A stretch of 64,000 nt of DNA, taken from the NCBI GenBank assembly GCA_020850355.1, contig JADZEX010000030.1, positions 1 to 64,000 on the forward strand, read 5' to 3'. Each line of letters begins with the position of its first letter. Position 1 is the stretch's first letter. The stretch comes from Fimbriimonadaceae bacterium (GTDB lineage: Bacteria > Armatimonadota > UBA10988). The position numbers and the translations under genes are program-made. Shown in pieces: positions 49,131 to 57,422 of this stretch. The notes beneath the pieces are model-generated. The model saw nothing but the letters and a program-made list of their open reading frames with translations. It made no database searches and had not been told where the DNA came from.

Positions 49131-49307
49131 TCAGCGGCGGCGCGGCGCCTCGCTGAGGGTCTCCAGCGCCCCGACGGCTGGCCTGGCGCAACTCCGGCAG
49201 AGCGGACAGCCCGCCTCGCGGTGCCGCCAGTGGCGCCACCAACGGCGCACCACACTGGCCGCCGCCCACGCCACCAGCAGCAGCACCAGCCCGGTCTGGC
49301 CGTCCAT
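49131..49307 (-). CDS. FeoB-associated small Cys-rich membrane protein
   Basis: 58 aa, read directly: one membrane helix from about residue 6 to 20, then basic residues and the motif GCPLCRSC at 34-41. This helix-plus-Cys design is that of FeoB-associated Cys-rich proteins. It starts one base after the feoB stop (TGAGATG). The run of G's before the ATG can act as a ribosome site. Possible role: iron handling or regulation of FeoB at the membrane; not demonstrated. Confidence 0.75.
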   Translation of the reverse strand: MDGQTGLVLLLVAWAAASVVRRWWRHWRHREAGCPLCRSCARPAVGALETLSEAPRRR

Positions 49308-49308
49308 C

Positions 49309-51486
49309 TCAGCCCCCCAGCAGCACGGTCACCCGCGCCGCCACCCAGGCCCCGCCGTAGGCCAGCAGGCTCATGTAAGCGATCATGAAACAGGGCCACT
49401 TCCAGCCGCCGGTCTCGCGGACCACGACCCCGACGGTGCTGAGACACTGGCAGGCGAAGACGAAGAAGACCAGCAGCGCCGCGACCACCGGCGGGGTGAA
49501 CAGCGGACTGCCGTCGGAACGAGTGGCGTGCTGCAAGCGGCTGATCAGGTGCGCATCGGACTCGCTGGTCTCGCCGCCGACTGCGAAAATGATGCCCAGG
49601 GTCGAGACCATCACCTCGCGCGCGGCGAACGACCCGACCAGCCCGACGCCGATCCGCCAGTCGAACCCCAACGGCGCCACCAGCGGCTCGATGGCGCGAC
49701 CGAGGCGGCCCATCAGGCTGCCTTCGAGCTGCAGCCGCCCCTCCCAGTTGGCGGTCTCGGCGGCCAGCGCCGCGGCCTCGTCGGGATTGCGGCCGTCGGC
49801 CCGCAGGCTTTGCTGCGCCAGCGCCGGCGCCGCGCTGACATCGACCCGCGGGTACCAGGCCAGGAACCAGAGCAACACGCTGAGCGAGAGGATCACACTG
49901 CCGGCGAACCGCAGGAAGAGCCGCGCCCGGTCGGTCAAGTCCCGCGCGACATGCTGCAACAGCGGCCGGCGGTAGGGCGGCAGTTCCATCACCAGCGCCG
50001 GCGTCGGGCCTCGCAGGATGCTCCGCTTGAGCACCGCCGCGACCGCCAGGGCACCGCCGATGCCCAGCGCATAGAGCCCCAGCAGCGCGACGCCCTGCAG
50101 CCGCAGCAGCCCGCCGAGCAGCGGCCGGTCGGGCACAAAGGCGCCGATCATCAGCGCATAGACCGGCAGCCGGGCCGAACAGGTGATCAGCGGCGCCACC
50201 AGAATCGTCGTCAACCGGTCCCGCCGCGTGCCGATGGTGCGCGCCGCCATGACCCCCGGAATGGCGCAGGCGAAGGAGCTCAGCAGCGGCACGAAGCTCC
50301 GCCCGTGGAGGCCGACACGGCTCATCAGACGGTCCATCACAAAGGCCGCGCGGGCCATGTAGCCGCTGTCTTCGAGCAGTGCCAGGAACAGGAACAGCAG
50401 CAGGATCTGCGGCAGGAAGATCACCACCGAGCCGACCCCGGCGATCACCCCGTCGACCAGCAGGTCGGCCAGCGGGCCGGGCGGCAGGGCCGCGCGGGTA
50501 CCCTCGCCAACCCAGCCGGTGACGGTCTCAATAGCACCCATCAGGGGGGTCGCCCAGGCGTAGATACTCTGGAAGACGGTTGCCATCGCCAGCGCGAACA
50601 GCAGCGGGCCCCACCAGCGGTGCGTCACAACGCGGTCGATGCGCTCGCTGCGGGTCGCCCCGGCGCGGCGCCTGGCACGGCTGGCGCGCTGCTCCAGGTC
50701 GGTCAGCCAGGCGTACCGCGCGGCCGCTTCGCAGCCCTGCCAGGGCACCCCAGCGTCGGCCAGGGCGCGGCGCGCCGCCCGCACTTGCGCCGCCAGCGCG
50801 GGCCCGAAGCGGTCGGCGGCCAGGTCGTCGCCGCCGGGCGTCGCCAGCAGCCGCAGGGCCATCGCGCGGGCCAGCCCGGCCGGCGCCGTCAGCGCGCTGG
50901 CCAAGGCGTCGAGCTGCTCTTCGACCAGAGGTTCGAGCGGCACGGCCAAGGGGCTCCGGACGGCCTCGCAGAGCGTCGCGCGGAGCACGTCCAGACCGTC
51001 GCCGCGACTGGCCACCGTCGGCACCACCGGCACGCCGAGCCCGCGGGCCAGCGCGGCCAGGTCGTACTCCAGGCCCTCGCTGCTGGCCTGGTCGACCATG
51101 TTGAGCGCCACCACGGTGGGGTACCCGAGCTCGATGATCTGCGTCGCCAGGAACAGGTTGCGCTGCAGGTTGGTGGCATCGACCACCACCAGCACGACAT
51201 CGGGCGGCGGCTCGTGGGCGGCGAACCAGCCAAACAGCACATCGCGCGAGATCGCCTCGTCGGGCGACTGGGCGGTCAGGGAGTAGGCCCCCGGCAGATC
51301 GATGAACTCGACCTCGCGCCCGTCGAGGCGGGCCTGACCGACCTTGCGTTCGACGGTCACCCCGGGGTAGTTGCCGATCTTCTGGCGGAGCCCGGTCAAG
51401 GCATTGAAAATGGAGGATTTGCCGGCGTTCGGGTTGCCGGCAATGGCGACCCGCAGGCTGGCCGTCACCGGCTTCGGCTGCGCCAT
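49309..51486 (-). CDS. feoB: Ferrous iron transporter
   Basis: 725 aa. The N-terminal G domain has GNPNAGKSS (17-25), DLPGAYSL and NMVD; the C-terminal part has the paired Gate-type repeats with about ten helices, including PLLSSFACAIPGVMAAR. It imports Fe2+ across the inner membrane. feoA lies 19 bases upstream and a small Cys protein one base downstream. Length fits the family. Confidence 0.97.
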   Translation of the reverse strand: MAQPKPVTASLRVAIAGNPNAGKSSIFNALTGLRQKIGNYPGVTVERKVGQARLDGREVEFIDLPGAYSLTAQSPDEAISRDVLFGWFAAHEPPPDVVLVVVDATNLQRNLFLATQIIELGYPTVVALNMVDQASSEGLEYDLAALARGLGVPVVPTVASRGDGLDVLRATLCEAVRSPLAVPLEPLVEEQLDALASALTAPAGLARAMALRLLATPGGDDLAADRFGPALAAQVRAARRALADAGVPWQGCEAAARYAWLTDLEQRASRARRRAGATRSERIDRVVTHRWWGPLLFALAMATVFQSIYAWATPLMGAIETVTGWVGEGTRAALPPGPLADLLVDGVIAGVGSVVIFLPQILLLFLFLALLEDSGYMARAAFVMDRLMSRVGLHGRSFVPLLSSFACAIPGVMAARTIGTRRDRLTTILVAPLITCSARLPVYALMIGAFVPDRPLLGGLLRLQGVALLGLYALGIGGALAVAAVLKRSILRGPTPALVMELPPYRRPLLQHVARDLTDRARLFLRFAGSVILSLSVLLWFLAWYPRVDVSAAPALAQQSLRADGRNPDEAAALAAETANWEGRLQLEGSLMGRLGRAIEPLVAPLGFDWRIGVGLVGSFAAREVMVSTLGIIFAVGGETSESDAHLISRLQHATRSDGSPLFTPPVVAALLVFFVFACQCLSTVGVVVRETGGWKWPCFMIAYMSLLAYGGAWVAARVTVLLGG

Positions 51487-51505
51487 GACTCTCTCTTGGC
51501 CGGAC

Positions 51506-51766
51506 TCAGTCGCCGGCCGCCGCGAGGCTCACCTGAACATGCTGCGCACAGCGCCCGCAGACCGCCAGCCGCGTGCCCAGCAGCGCCACCACCACCGGGT
51601 CGCCGGTGCTCTGCACCAACAGCCGCGCCCCCTCGTAGAGCCCCATCTCACGCAGCCGGCAGTCGTTCTCGGCCGCCTGCTCGCGCAACTCCACGACGCG
51701 GACCCAGCCGCCAGCGGGAGCCCGGTCCAACCCCAGCACCGCCACCCGGTCCAGCACGTCGATCAT
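51506..51766 (-). CDS. feoA: FeoA SH3-like iron transport accessory protein
   Basis: 86 aa, the small SH3-fold partner of FeoB. The pattern CRLREMGLYEGARLLVQST is the FeoA signature; RLAVCGRCAQHVQVSL is the C-terminal strand region. ATG 51766 has GGAG about eight bases upstream; longer frames in this register are not supported. It is first in the feo operon behind the promoter at 51824-51853, which contains a likely operator downstream. Confidence 0.9.
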   Translation of the reverse strand: MIDVLDRVAVLGLDRAPAGGWVRVVELREQAAENDCRLREMGLYEGARLLVQSTGDPVVVALLGTRLAVCGRCAQHVQVSLAAAGD

Positions 51767-51786
51767 GGCACACGACTCCAGTGAAG

Positions 51787-51801
51787 TGAGAACAAGTCTC
51801 A
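51787..51801 (-). promoter_or_regulatory. Candidate metal-responsive operator of feoAB
   Basis: TGAGA-acaag-TCTCA is a perfect inverted repeat, 16 to 30 bases downstream of the predicted feo transcript start. Additional TGA/TCA half-sites flank it. Position and symmetry fit an iron-repressor site. It is not a Fur consensus, so the regulator may be DtxR-like or other. Confidence 0.45.
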
Positions 51802-51823
51802 GTATCAGTTGCCACCGTCCAGT

Positions 51824-51853
51824 ACGATAGTCGGCCGGTGGTGGCGCTGTCAA
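51824..51853 (-). promoter_or_regulatory. Promoter of the feo operon
   Basis: On the minus strand TTGACA (51848-51853) and TATCGT (51824-51829) are 18 bases apart. It fires away from the sugar isomerase promoter at 51915. The 51767-51997 region otherwise holds no gene. Confidence 0.65.
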
Positions 51854-51914
51854 GAGGGTGGCGTCATTTTTGCTGCCGCCGCGGGGCGGGAGGGGTCTGC
51901 GGCGGGCCGCTGGC

Positions 51915-51942
51915 GTTGACAGATAGCGGGTTGCCCTTATAC
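51915..51942 (+). promoter_or_regulatory. Promoter of the isomerase gene
   Basis: TTGACA at 51915-51920 and TATACT at 51937-51942 with a 16-base spacer, followed by GCCGGC. The GTG at 51998 is about 50 bases downstream of the predicted start. Confidence 0.7.
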
Positions 51943-51997
51943 TGCCGGCAGTCGCGCGACGTCCGGCGCGTGCCACCCGCCTGTGTAGGATGTCACC

Positions 51998-52774
51998 GTG
52001 AAGATCGGTTACCGCACCGTCGCGTTCACTGACCGTCCCCTCGAAGATGCGCTCGCCGTGATTGCCGACGCCGGCTACAACGCGGTCGAGCTGTGCCTCG
52101 AAAACCCGGATCTCGACCCGCTGCAGTGCGACCTGGCGCGCGTCACGGCGATTGGTGGGCGGCTGCAGGCGCTGGGGCTGCAACTGGCGGCGGTCAGCTA
52201 CCACGGTGTGCAGGACCAGCTTGAAGTCCGGCGGCAGCGGACCTACGCGGCGATCCAGCGGCTGGCCGACTTCGGCGCCGAGGTCTTTGTGGTCGCTTCC
52301 CGCCGCGAGGACCCCGCCCGGCTGCCGGCGCAGTGGAGCGAAGCGGTCGACCTTTACCGCGAACTGGCCGATAAGTGCGCGCAGCAGCACTGTCGGCTGG
52401 CCATCGAGCCGCAGCCCGGCCTGGTGGTCCGCTCCGCCGAAGACCTGGTCAAGATCCTCAAGTCCTGCAACCACCCCAACGTGGCGGCCAACCTGGACCT
52501 GGTGCACGCCACCCTGTCGGCCGACGATCTGTCCTGGGCGGTCTTCCAGCTTGGCTCCAAGCTGGCCCATGTCCACGTCGCCGACGCCGTCAATGGGACG
52601 CATCAGCACCTCGTCCCAGGCGAGGGCCAGATCGACTTCGACGAGGTTCGCGACGTGCTTGAGAGCGCCGGCTACAGCGGCCCTCTAGTGATCGATATCC
52701 CGCGCTCTGAAGGCGACCCGGCGGCGGTCTGCCGCACCGCTCGGGAGGCCTTCCGAAGCTGCTGGGGAAGCTAA
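51998..52774 (+). CDS. Sugar phosphate isomerase/epimerase-like TIM barrel
   Basis: 258 aa. VAFTDRPLEDALAVIADAGYN starts the barrel; CRLAIEPQPGLVV, NVAANLDLVHAT, LAHVHVADAV and GPLVIDIPR carry the Glu/His/Asp metal ligands of the AP-endonuclease-2-like group. AGGA lies about eight bases before GTG 51998. It is not close in sequence to the family member at 27013. Likely cytosolic sugar isomerase or epimerase; substrate unknown. Confidence 0.8.
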   Translation: MKIGYRTVAFTDRPLEDALAVIADAGYNAVELCLENPDLDPLQCDLARVTAIGGRLQALGLQLAAVSYHGVQDQLEVRRQRTYAAIQRLADFGAEVFVVASRREDPARLPAQWSEAVDLYRELADKCAQQHCRLAIEPQPGLVVRSAEDLVKILKSCNHPNVAANLDLVHATLSADDLSWAVFQLGSKLAHVHVADAVNGTHQHLVPGEGQIDFDEVRDVLESAGYSGPLVIDIPRSEGDPAAVCRTAREAFRSCWGS

Positions 52775-52815
52775 CCCGCGGGTCGCGCCGGGTGGGCGGC
52801 GGGCCGTGAGGATGT

Positions 52816-53229
52816 ATGTACAGCGTCCGGATCCTGTACGCCGACACCGATCTCGCCGGGGTGGTCTACCACGGCACCTACCTCCGCCTGTTCGAAGCGG
52901 CCCGCACCGCAGCGCTCTATGACCTCGGCTGCGATGTCGCGCAGTTGCAGGCCGCGCAGGGCATCGCGTTCGCCATCAGCACCTGCGACCTGCAGTTCCT
53001 GAAGCCGGTCCGCTATGGCGAACTGCTCCAGATCCGGGTCCTGGTGGACCACGTCGGACCGGCCCGCGTCACGCTCTCCTATCGCGGGAACGTCGGCCAG
53101 ACGCTGTGCGTTACGGGCCATACGACCTTCGCCGCGCTGGACTTGACGAGCGGCAAGGTGGTGCGCCTGCCGGCGGCGATGCGCCGTGCTCTGGAACAGG
53201 CGGCCGAGGAGCATTCGGATGGATCCTGA
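52816..53229 (+). CDS. Hotdog-fold acyl-CoA thioesterase (YbgC/FadM-like)
   Basis: 137 aa. YADTDLAGVVYHGTYLRLFE is the 4-hydroxybenzoyl-CoA thioesterase-type block, with Asp12 as the probable catalytic residue. It hydrolyses acyl-CoA in the cytosol; the acyl substrate is unknown. It begins 41 bases after the isomerase and overlaps the first SPFH gene by 11 bases. YbgC-like thioesterases often sit with envelope genes (tol-pal), but no such neighbours are seen here. Confidence 0.85.
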   Translation: MYSVRILYADTDLAGVVYHGTYLRLFEAARTAALYDLGCDVAQLQAAQGIAFAISTCDLQFLKPVRYGELLQIRVLVDHVGPARVTLSYRGNVGQTLCVTGHTTFAALDLTSGKVVRLPAAMRRALEQAAEEHSDGS

Positions 53230-54085
53230 CATGCGGCGGAAGCTCCGCCGGGCGGTGGCGCTGCTGGGCGGCACCTTCATCCTGATCGCCGTGCTGGCCC
53301 TGCGGCCGGTGCTGGTGGTGCCGGCCGGCCAGCGGGCGGTGCTCTTCAACACCTTCCGCGGCGTCGAGCAGCGCGTACTCGGCGAGGGCTGGAACCTCTA
53401 CCTGCCGCTGGTGCAGCGCCCCGAGTTGTTCGATGTGCGGACCCAGACCTACACCATTACCGCGACCGCCGAAGACAAGGTCGAGGTCGACAGCTTCCCG
53501 CTGGTGGCGCTCAGCAAAGACGGCCAGCCGGTGACGCTGGACCTGACCCTGCTCTACCGCCCGGTCGCCGAGGAGCTGCCGCAGCTCTACCGGGAGGTCG
53601 GCAACAAGCCGGAGTACGAGGCCAAGATCGTGCGCCCCTACCTGCGTTCCCTGGCGCGCATGGTGGTCGCCGACAACAAGGTGGTCGAGCTGTACGGCGG
53701 CAGTCGTGAGAAGGTCGAAGGCGACCTCAAGACGCGCCTCGACGAGGCCTTCCGCAAGTCGCACCTGATGGTGGAAGACATCCAACTGCGCAACCTCAGC
53801 TTCTCGAAGCAGTTCCAGGACGTGATCGAAAAGAAGCAGGTCGCCCAGCAGCAGGTCGAGCGGATGGAGTACATGCTGCTGCAGGCGGTCAAGGACAAAG
53901 AGAAAGCCATCGTCGAGGCCCGCGGCGAGGCGGAGTCCTTGGCGCTGGTGGCGCAGTCCCTGGCCGCCAACCCGCAGTTGCTAGACTACGAGTACGTCAA
54001 GAACCTCAATCCGAACGCCAAAGCCGTGGTGGTGCAGGGCAGCACCATCGTCAACCTCGGCACGTTGCTGGAGGACAAGCAATGA
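53219..54085 (+). CDS. SPFH/prohibitin-family membrane protein, first of two
   Basis: 288 aa. One N-terminal membrane helix (about 11-30), then the SPFH domain (VVPAGQRAVLFNTFRGVEQ, EGWNLYLPLVQRPELFDVRTQ, and VEDIQLRNLSF), then a coiled coil (VAQQQVERMEYMLLQAVKDKEKAI). ATG 53219 was chosen for GAGGAG at 53206-53211. It overlaps the thioesterase by 11 bases and the second SPFH gene by four. SPFH proteins form large membrane rings that scaffold proteases or microdomains (for example HflKC); the partner here is unknown. Confidence 0.85.
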   Translation: MDPDMRRKLRRAVALLGGTFILIAVLALRPVLVVPAGQRAVLFNTFRGVEQRVLGEGWNLYLPLVQRPELFDVRTQTYTITATAEDKVEVDSFPLVALSKDGQPVTLDLTLLYRPVAEELPQLYREVGNKPEYEAKIVRPYLRSLARMVVADNKVVELYGGSREKVEGDLKTRLDEAFRKSHLMVEDIQLRNLSFSKQFQDVIEKKQVAQQQVERMEYMLLQAVKDKEKAIVEARGEAESLALVAQSLAANPQLLDYEYVKNLNPNAKAVVVQGSTIVNLGTLLEDKQ

Positions 54086-54936
54086 GCACCGCCAAGAAGT
54101 CCGTGGCCAGGGCGACCGTCAAGGCCGTGTTGGTGGTCGGCCTGCTGATCGGGTTCGGGTTGCTCAACGGCGCCACCGTGGTGGTCGAGGTCGGGCACCG
54201 CGGCGTCCTTTTCGACAAGCTCCGGAAGGGGACTCAGCAGGCCATCCTGGGCGAGGGCCTGCATGTCGTCAACCCGTTGACCACGACGGTCTACCAGCTC
54301 AACGTGCAGACGCAGACCTACACCATGAGCAACGCCCAGCAAGAGGGCAACGTCGCCGGCCAGGACGGGATCCAGGCCAAGACCCGCGACGGGCAGAACG
54401 TCACGGTGGATGTCTCACTGCGCTACCACTGCGACCCGGCGCAGGTCAGCCGGCTGTTTCAGACGGTCGGCCTGGATTACGAGCAAAAGGTGGTGCTGCC
54501 CTCGGTCCGCAGCGCGGTGCGCGACATCTTCACGCTGCACAACGCGGAGTCGGTCTACTCCGAGCGGCGCGGCGAGATTGCCGAGGCGATCACCGCCAAG
54601 GTGACCGCCGAGCTGGCGCAGCGCGGGCTGATGGTCGACGACTGCCTGCTGCGCGACATCGCCTTCACCGACGAGTACTTCGCGGCGATTGAGAATAAGC
54701 AGATCGAGCAGCAGACGGCGCTGCGCAAGCAGTTCGAGCTGGAGATCGCCGAGCGCGAGGCCGAGGTCCGCAAGATCCGGGCCCAGGGCGAGGCGACCGC
54801 CAACAACATCCGCGGGCAAGCGCTGAAGCAGAACGCCAAGATCGTGCAGTACGAGTACGTTCGCAAGATCGCCCCGAACGTGCAGGCGTTGCTGGTCAAC
54901 AGCACCGACCTCAAGCGCGGCGCCGGCGCGCCGTGA
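54082..54936 (+). CDS. SPFH/prohibitin-family membrane protein, second of two
   Basis: 284 aa. Membrane helix at about 14-33, SPFH domain (EVGHRGVLFDKLRKG, EGLHVVNPLTTTVYQLNVQTQ, DDCLLRDIAFTDEY), then a charged coiled coil (QQTALRKQFELEIAEREAEV). Overlap of four bases with the first SPFH gene points to a hetero-oligomer like HflK-HflC. Lack of an adjacent ftsH or hflX leaves the partner open. Confidence 0.85.
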   Translation: MSTAKKSVARATVKAVLVVGLLIGFGLLNGATVVVEVGHRGVLFDKLRKGTQQAILGEGLHVVNPLTTTVYQLNVQTQTYTMSNAQQEGNVAGQDGIQAKTRDGQNVTVDVSLRYHCDPAQVSRLFQTVGLDYEQKVVLPSVRSAVRDIFTLHNAESVYSERRGEIAEAITAKVTAELAQRGLMVDDCLLRDIAFTDEYFAAIENKQIEQQTALRKQFELEIAEREAEVRKIRAQGEATANNIRGQALKQNAKIVQYEYVRKIAPNVQALLVNSTDLKRGAGAP

Positions 54937-55160
54937 GCGGCAGCAGCGTGGCGGGCGGCTTTCTGGCGGCGGTCGGCTGCTGGCTGGGCCTGACGGCCCT
55001 ACGCGCCGACGACCGTCGCTGGTGCCGCCTGACGCTCAACTGGCCGGTGCCCTGGAGCCAGCTCAGCGCGCGGTCACGAAGGACCACCCGGGCGGTCTGC
55101 GGGCTGCTCGCGCTGCTCCTGCTGGGCGGCGGGCTGGCCCTGGCGCTGCGGCCGGTCTGA
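54933..55160 (+). CDS. Small two-helix membrane protein
   Basis: 75 aa from GTG 54933, overlapping the SPFH stop by four bases (GTGA). Helices at about 4-23 and 51-72 frame a basic loop with several Trp and Arg residues. No family is recognised. Co-translation suggests it works with the SPFH pair. Confidence 0.6.
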   Translation: MSGSSVAGGFLAAVGCWLGLTALRADDRRWCRLTLNWPVPWSQLSARSRRTTRAVCGLLALLLLGGGLALALRPV

Positions 55161-55168
55161 AGCAGGCC

Positions 55169-56203
55169 TCAGGCCAGCGGCAGGCGCACGCTGCTGCCGT
55201 GCTGGTGGCTGCGGTAGAGCGCTTCGAGCAGCTCCATGTAACGCAGACCCGCGGCGAAGTCGGTGTCGACCGGCGTGCCATGGCGGATGGCGTCGATGAA
55301 GTTCGCCTCGACGCGCCACTCGCCACGCAGCTCCGCGGGCACCGCCAGCGGCCGCAGCCCGGGCTCGGCAGCCCGCCCGACCAACAGTTCGTCGCGCCCG
55401 ACCTGGTGGACGATGGTGCCGTCCGAGCCGTACAGCTCCAGCCGCTCGCCGCCCCCGTGGTGCGCCACCGCCGACCACTCGCAGACGCCCTGCGCGCCGT
55501 TGGCGAACTGCAACAGGGCGGTGACGCTGTCGGGGATGCTGACCTGGTAGGTCCCCCCGAGCGGATTCGGGCGCTGGTCGATCCAGGTGCGCAGGCTGCC
55601 GGCCACCTGCGCGACCGGGCCGCACCACTTCAGGAGGATCTCCAGCCAGATCCCCACGGCCATGGTGTTGAGCCCGCTGTAGGCCGCAATCTGCCGCCAG
55701 TTGGCGGGGCTGCTGGGATCGGCGCCGGCGGCCGTCAGCGCCTGCAGGCGCACCAGGCGCAGGTCGCCCAGAAAGCCCTCGTCGCGGAGCTTCAGAAACA
55801 GCGGCTCAACCGCCAGCACGTGCGGCGGCGGGCAGATCGCGGTGACCCGGTCGGTGAGCTGCGAGAGCTCGTACATGTGCTTCGCGTCGGCGTAGTTCAG
55901 GGTCATGCGGGCCTGACAGAAGACGTGCTTGCCCTCCATCAGCGCGGCGCCGCAGATGTCGCGGTGCAGGTAGGGCCAGGTGCCCACCACCACCACGTCG
56001 AGGTCCGGCCGGCGGACCAGTTCGTACCAGTCGGTCTGCACCTCCGGAATGCCGTAGGCGGCGGCGACGGCCCGTCCGGAGGCCTCGGAACGGTTGCAGA
56101 CGGCCACCACCTCCACCCCGTCGAGCGCCTGGAACCCAGGCAGGTGCCGCGTCTTGACAATCCCGCCCGCGCCCACGATGCCGATCCGTAGCGTCTCCGC
56201 CAT
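55169..56203 (-). CDS. Gfo/Idh/MocA-family oxidoreductase lacking the EKP motif
   Basis: 344 aa. The N-terminal Rossmann fold starts GIVGAGGIVKTRHLPGF, followed by ADLDVVVVG-like strands. At the place of the conserved EKP (with catalytic Lys) the sequence reads HVFCQARMTLNYADA, so Lys is replaced. The C-terminal sheet domain is normal in length. It could use another residue or act as a non-enzymatic or altered dehydrogenase. It is transcribed with the DUF4432 gene upstream (17-base gap), converging on the SPFH unit. Confidence 0.8.
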   Translation of the reverse strand: MAETLRIGIVGAGGIVKTRHLPGFQALDGVEVVAVCNRSEASGRAVAAAYGIPEVQTDWYELVRRPDLDVVVVGTWPYLHRDICGAALMEGKHVFCQARMTLNYADAKHMYELSQLTDRVTAICPPPHVLAVEPLFLKLRDEGFLGDLRLVRLQALTAAGADPSSPANWRQIAAYSGLNTMAVGIWLEILLKWCGPVAQVAGSLRTWIDQRPNPLGGTYQVSIPDSVTALLQFANGAQGVCEWSAVAHHGGGERLELYGSDGTIVHQVGRDELLVGRAAEPGLRPLAVPAELRGEWRVEANFIDAIRHGTPVDTDFAAGLRYMELLEALYRSHQHGSSVRLPLA

Positions 56204-56220
56204 CTGGTCCCTCTCCTACC

Positions 56221-57339
56221 CTAGCGCTGCAACTGCGCCTCGAACGCCTGCACCGCTGCCGGGCCGTCCAGCACGGTCAACATCAGGTCGTAGGCCACCT
56301 TCTCACCAGGCTGCAACCACCGCAGCCGTCCGGCGGCGCGCTCGTCGGCGCGGCCGGTGACCCGGCAGTTGGCGGGCTCCAGCCCGCAGACATAGGTACC
56401 GCGCTGCATCGACTTCCACTGCACCAACTCCGGCAGCGTCGCGCCGCGGTAGGTCAGCCCGATGCCAAACCCGCCGCGGAGGTCGCGGTTGACGATCGCC
56501 GCGTGGCAGAAGCCGGCGGCGTCGGCGATCTGCTGGTGGTAGTAGACCTGCTCCGGGTAACTGGCCTGCGGGGCGACGAAGCCGTGGCAGTCGGGCAGAC
56601 CCGGCGCGGCGACCGCGTCGCGCGGCTCGACGTGTTGGGCGCAGGTCAGCAGCACGCTGTCGGGCGAGACCACCGGCCAGCCGAAGTTGAGGTGGTAGAG
56701 CATCATGTGCGGCATCGCGGCGTGGCCGCGGTTGGTGACTTCGTCGTGGATCTGCAGCGTCGGCTCGCCGGCCACGGCCAGCACGCGACGGACCAGCTCG
56801 ACGTTCTCGCCGAACACGATCGCCTCCCGGACGCGCCCGTAGGCCGTCAGCAGCAGGTCGTCGCCGTCCCAGTGGCAGTCCGCCGCAACGTTCCGCGCGG
56901 CGGTGTTGTTGACACGGCCGTGGAGGCCGAGTTTGACGACCGCGCTGTCCTCGGTGCCAATCCCGGCGTACAGCGTGTCGTGTTCGGGATCGGTGCCGGG
57001 CGCGCCAGCGCTGAGCAGGCCACAGGTGCTCAGCAGGCCGCCGTAGAAGCTGCGCAGCCAGCCCAGGCCGGGTGGCTCGAAGTGCGCGCTGTGGGGGATC
57101 CCGGTGGCCGAGATCCAGGCCAGCGGCAGGCCCTGGTAGGTGGCGTGGGAGATGTCCAGGCCGCGGCCGGGGAGCAGATCGAAGTCGAGGCCGCTGCCGG
57201 TTCGGAAGCGCAGCAGCTCGACCCCGCGTTCGGGTCCTTCGGCGTACTCGAGGCGGTCGATCCCGGCCAGTTGGCTCGGGTCCCCGAGGTACTCGCCCAG
57301 CTCGGCCCAACCCATCTTGCGGCCACCCAGGTGCGGCAT
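56221..57339 (-). CDS. DUF4432/aldose-1-epimerase-like protein
   Basis: 372 aa beta-rich protein of the galactose mutarotase-like fold. RGLDISHATYQGLPLAW, GGLLSTCGL, LHGRVNNTAAR and LYHLNFGWPVV are DUF4432 blocks. The family is thought to bind or epimerise sugars and to accompany sugar-catabolic oxidoreductases, as it does here. Cytosolic; no signal peptide. ATG 57339 faces the divergent CDF transporter promoter. Confidence 0.8.
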   Translation of the reverse strand: MPHLGGRKMGWAELGEYLGDPSQLAGIDRLEYAEGPERGVELLRFRTGSGLDFDLLPGRGLDISHATYQGLPLAWISATGIPHSAHFEPPGLGWLRSFYGGLLSTCGLLSAGAPGTDPEHDTLYAGIGTEDSAVVKLGLHGRVNNTAARNVAADCHWDGDDLLLTAYGRVREAIVFGENVELVRRVLAVAGEPTLQIHDEVTNRGHAAMPHMMLYHLNFGWPVVSPDSVLLTCAQHVEPRDAVAAPGLPDCHGFVAPQASYPEQVYYHQQIADAAGFCHAAIVNRDLRGGFGIGLTYRGATLPELVQWKSMQRGTYVCGLEPANCRVTGRADERAAGRLRWLQPGEKVAYDLMLTVLDGPAAVQAFEAQLQR

Positions 57340-57403
57340 CGCGGTCTCCCAGGGGGCTGTTCGGCGTCGGCAGCCGGGCGACCTTCCCCCGTCGGCGCGG
57401 CCG

Positions 57404-57412
57404 TGCTAAGAT
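57404..57412 (+). promoter_or_regulatory. Extended -10 promoter of the CDF transporter gene
   Basis: TG-c-TAAGAT at 57404-57412 is an extended -10. Transcription would start near 57419, only about four bases before ATG 57423, so the mRNA may be nearly leaderless. No clear ribosome site is seen. Confidence 0.45.
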
Positions 57413-57422
57413 GCGGGTTGCC

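Noticed and set aside
57072-57422. 117-codon extension at the front of the CDF gene
   Set aside because: It is antisense to the DUF4432 start region and precedes a good extended -10 box.
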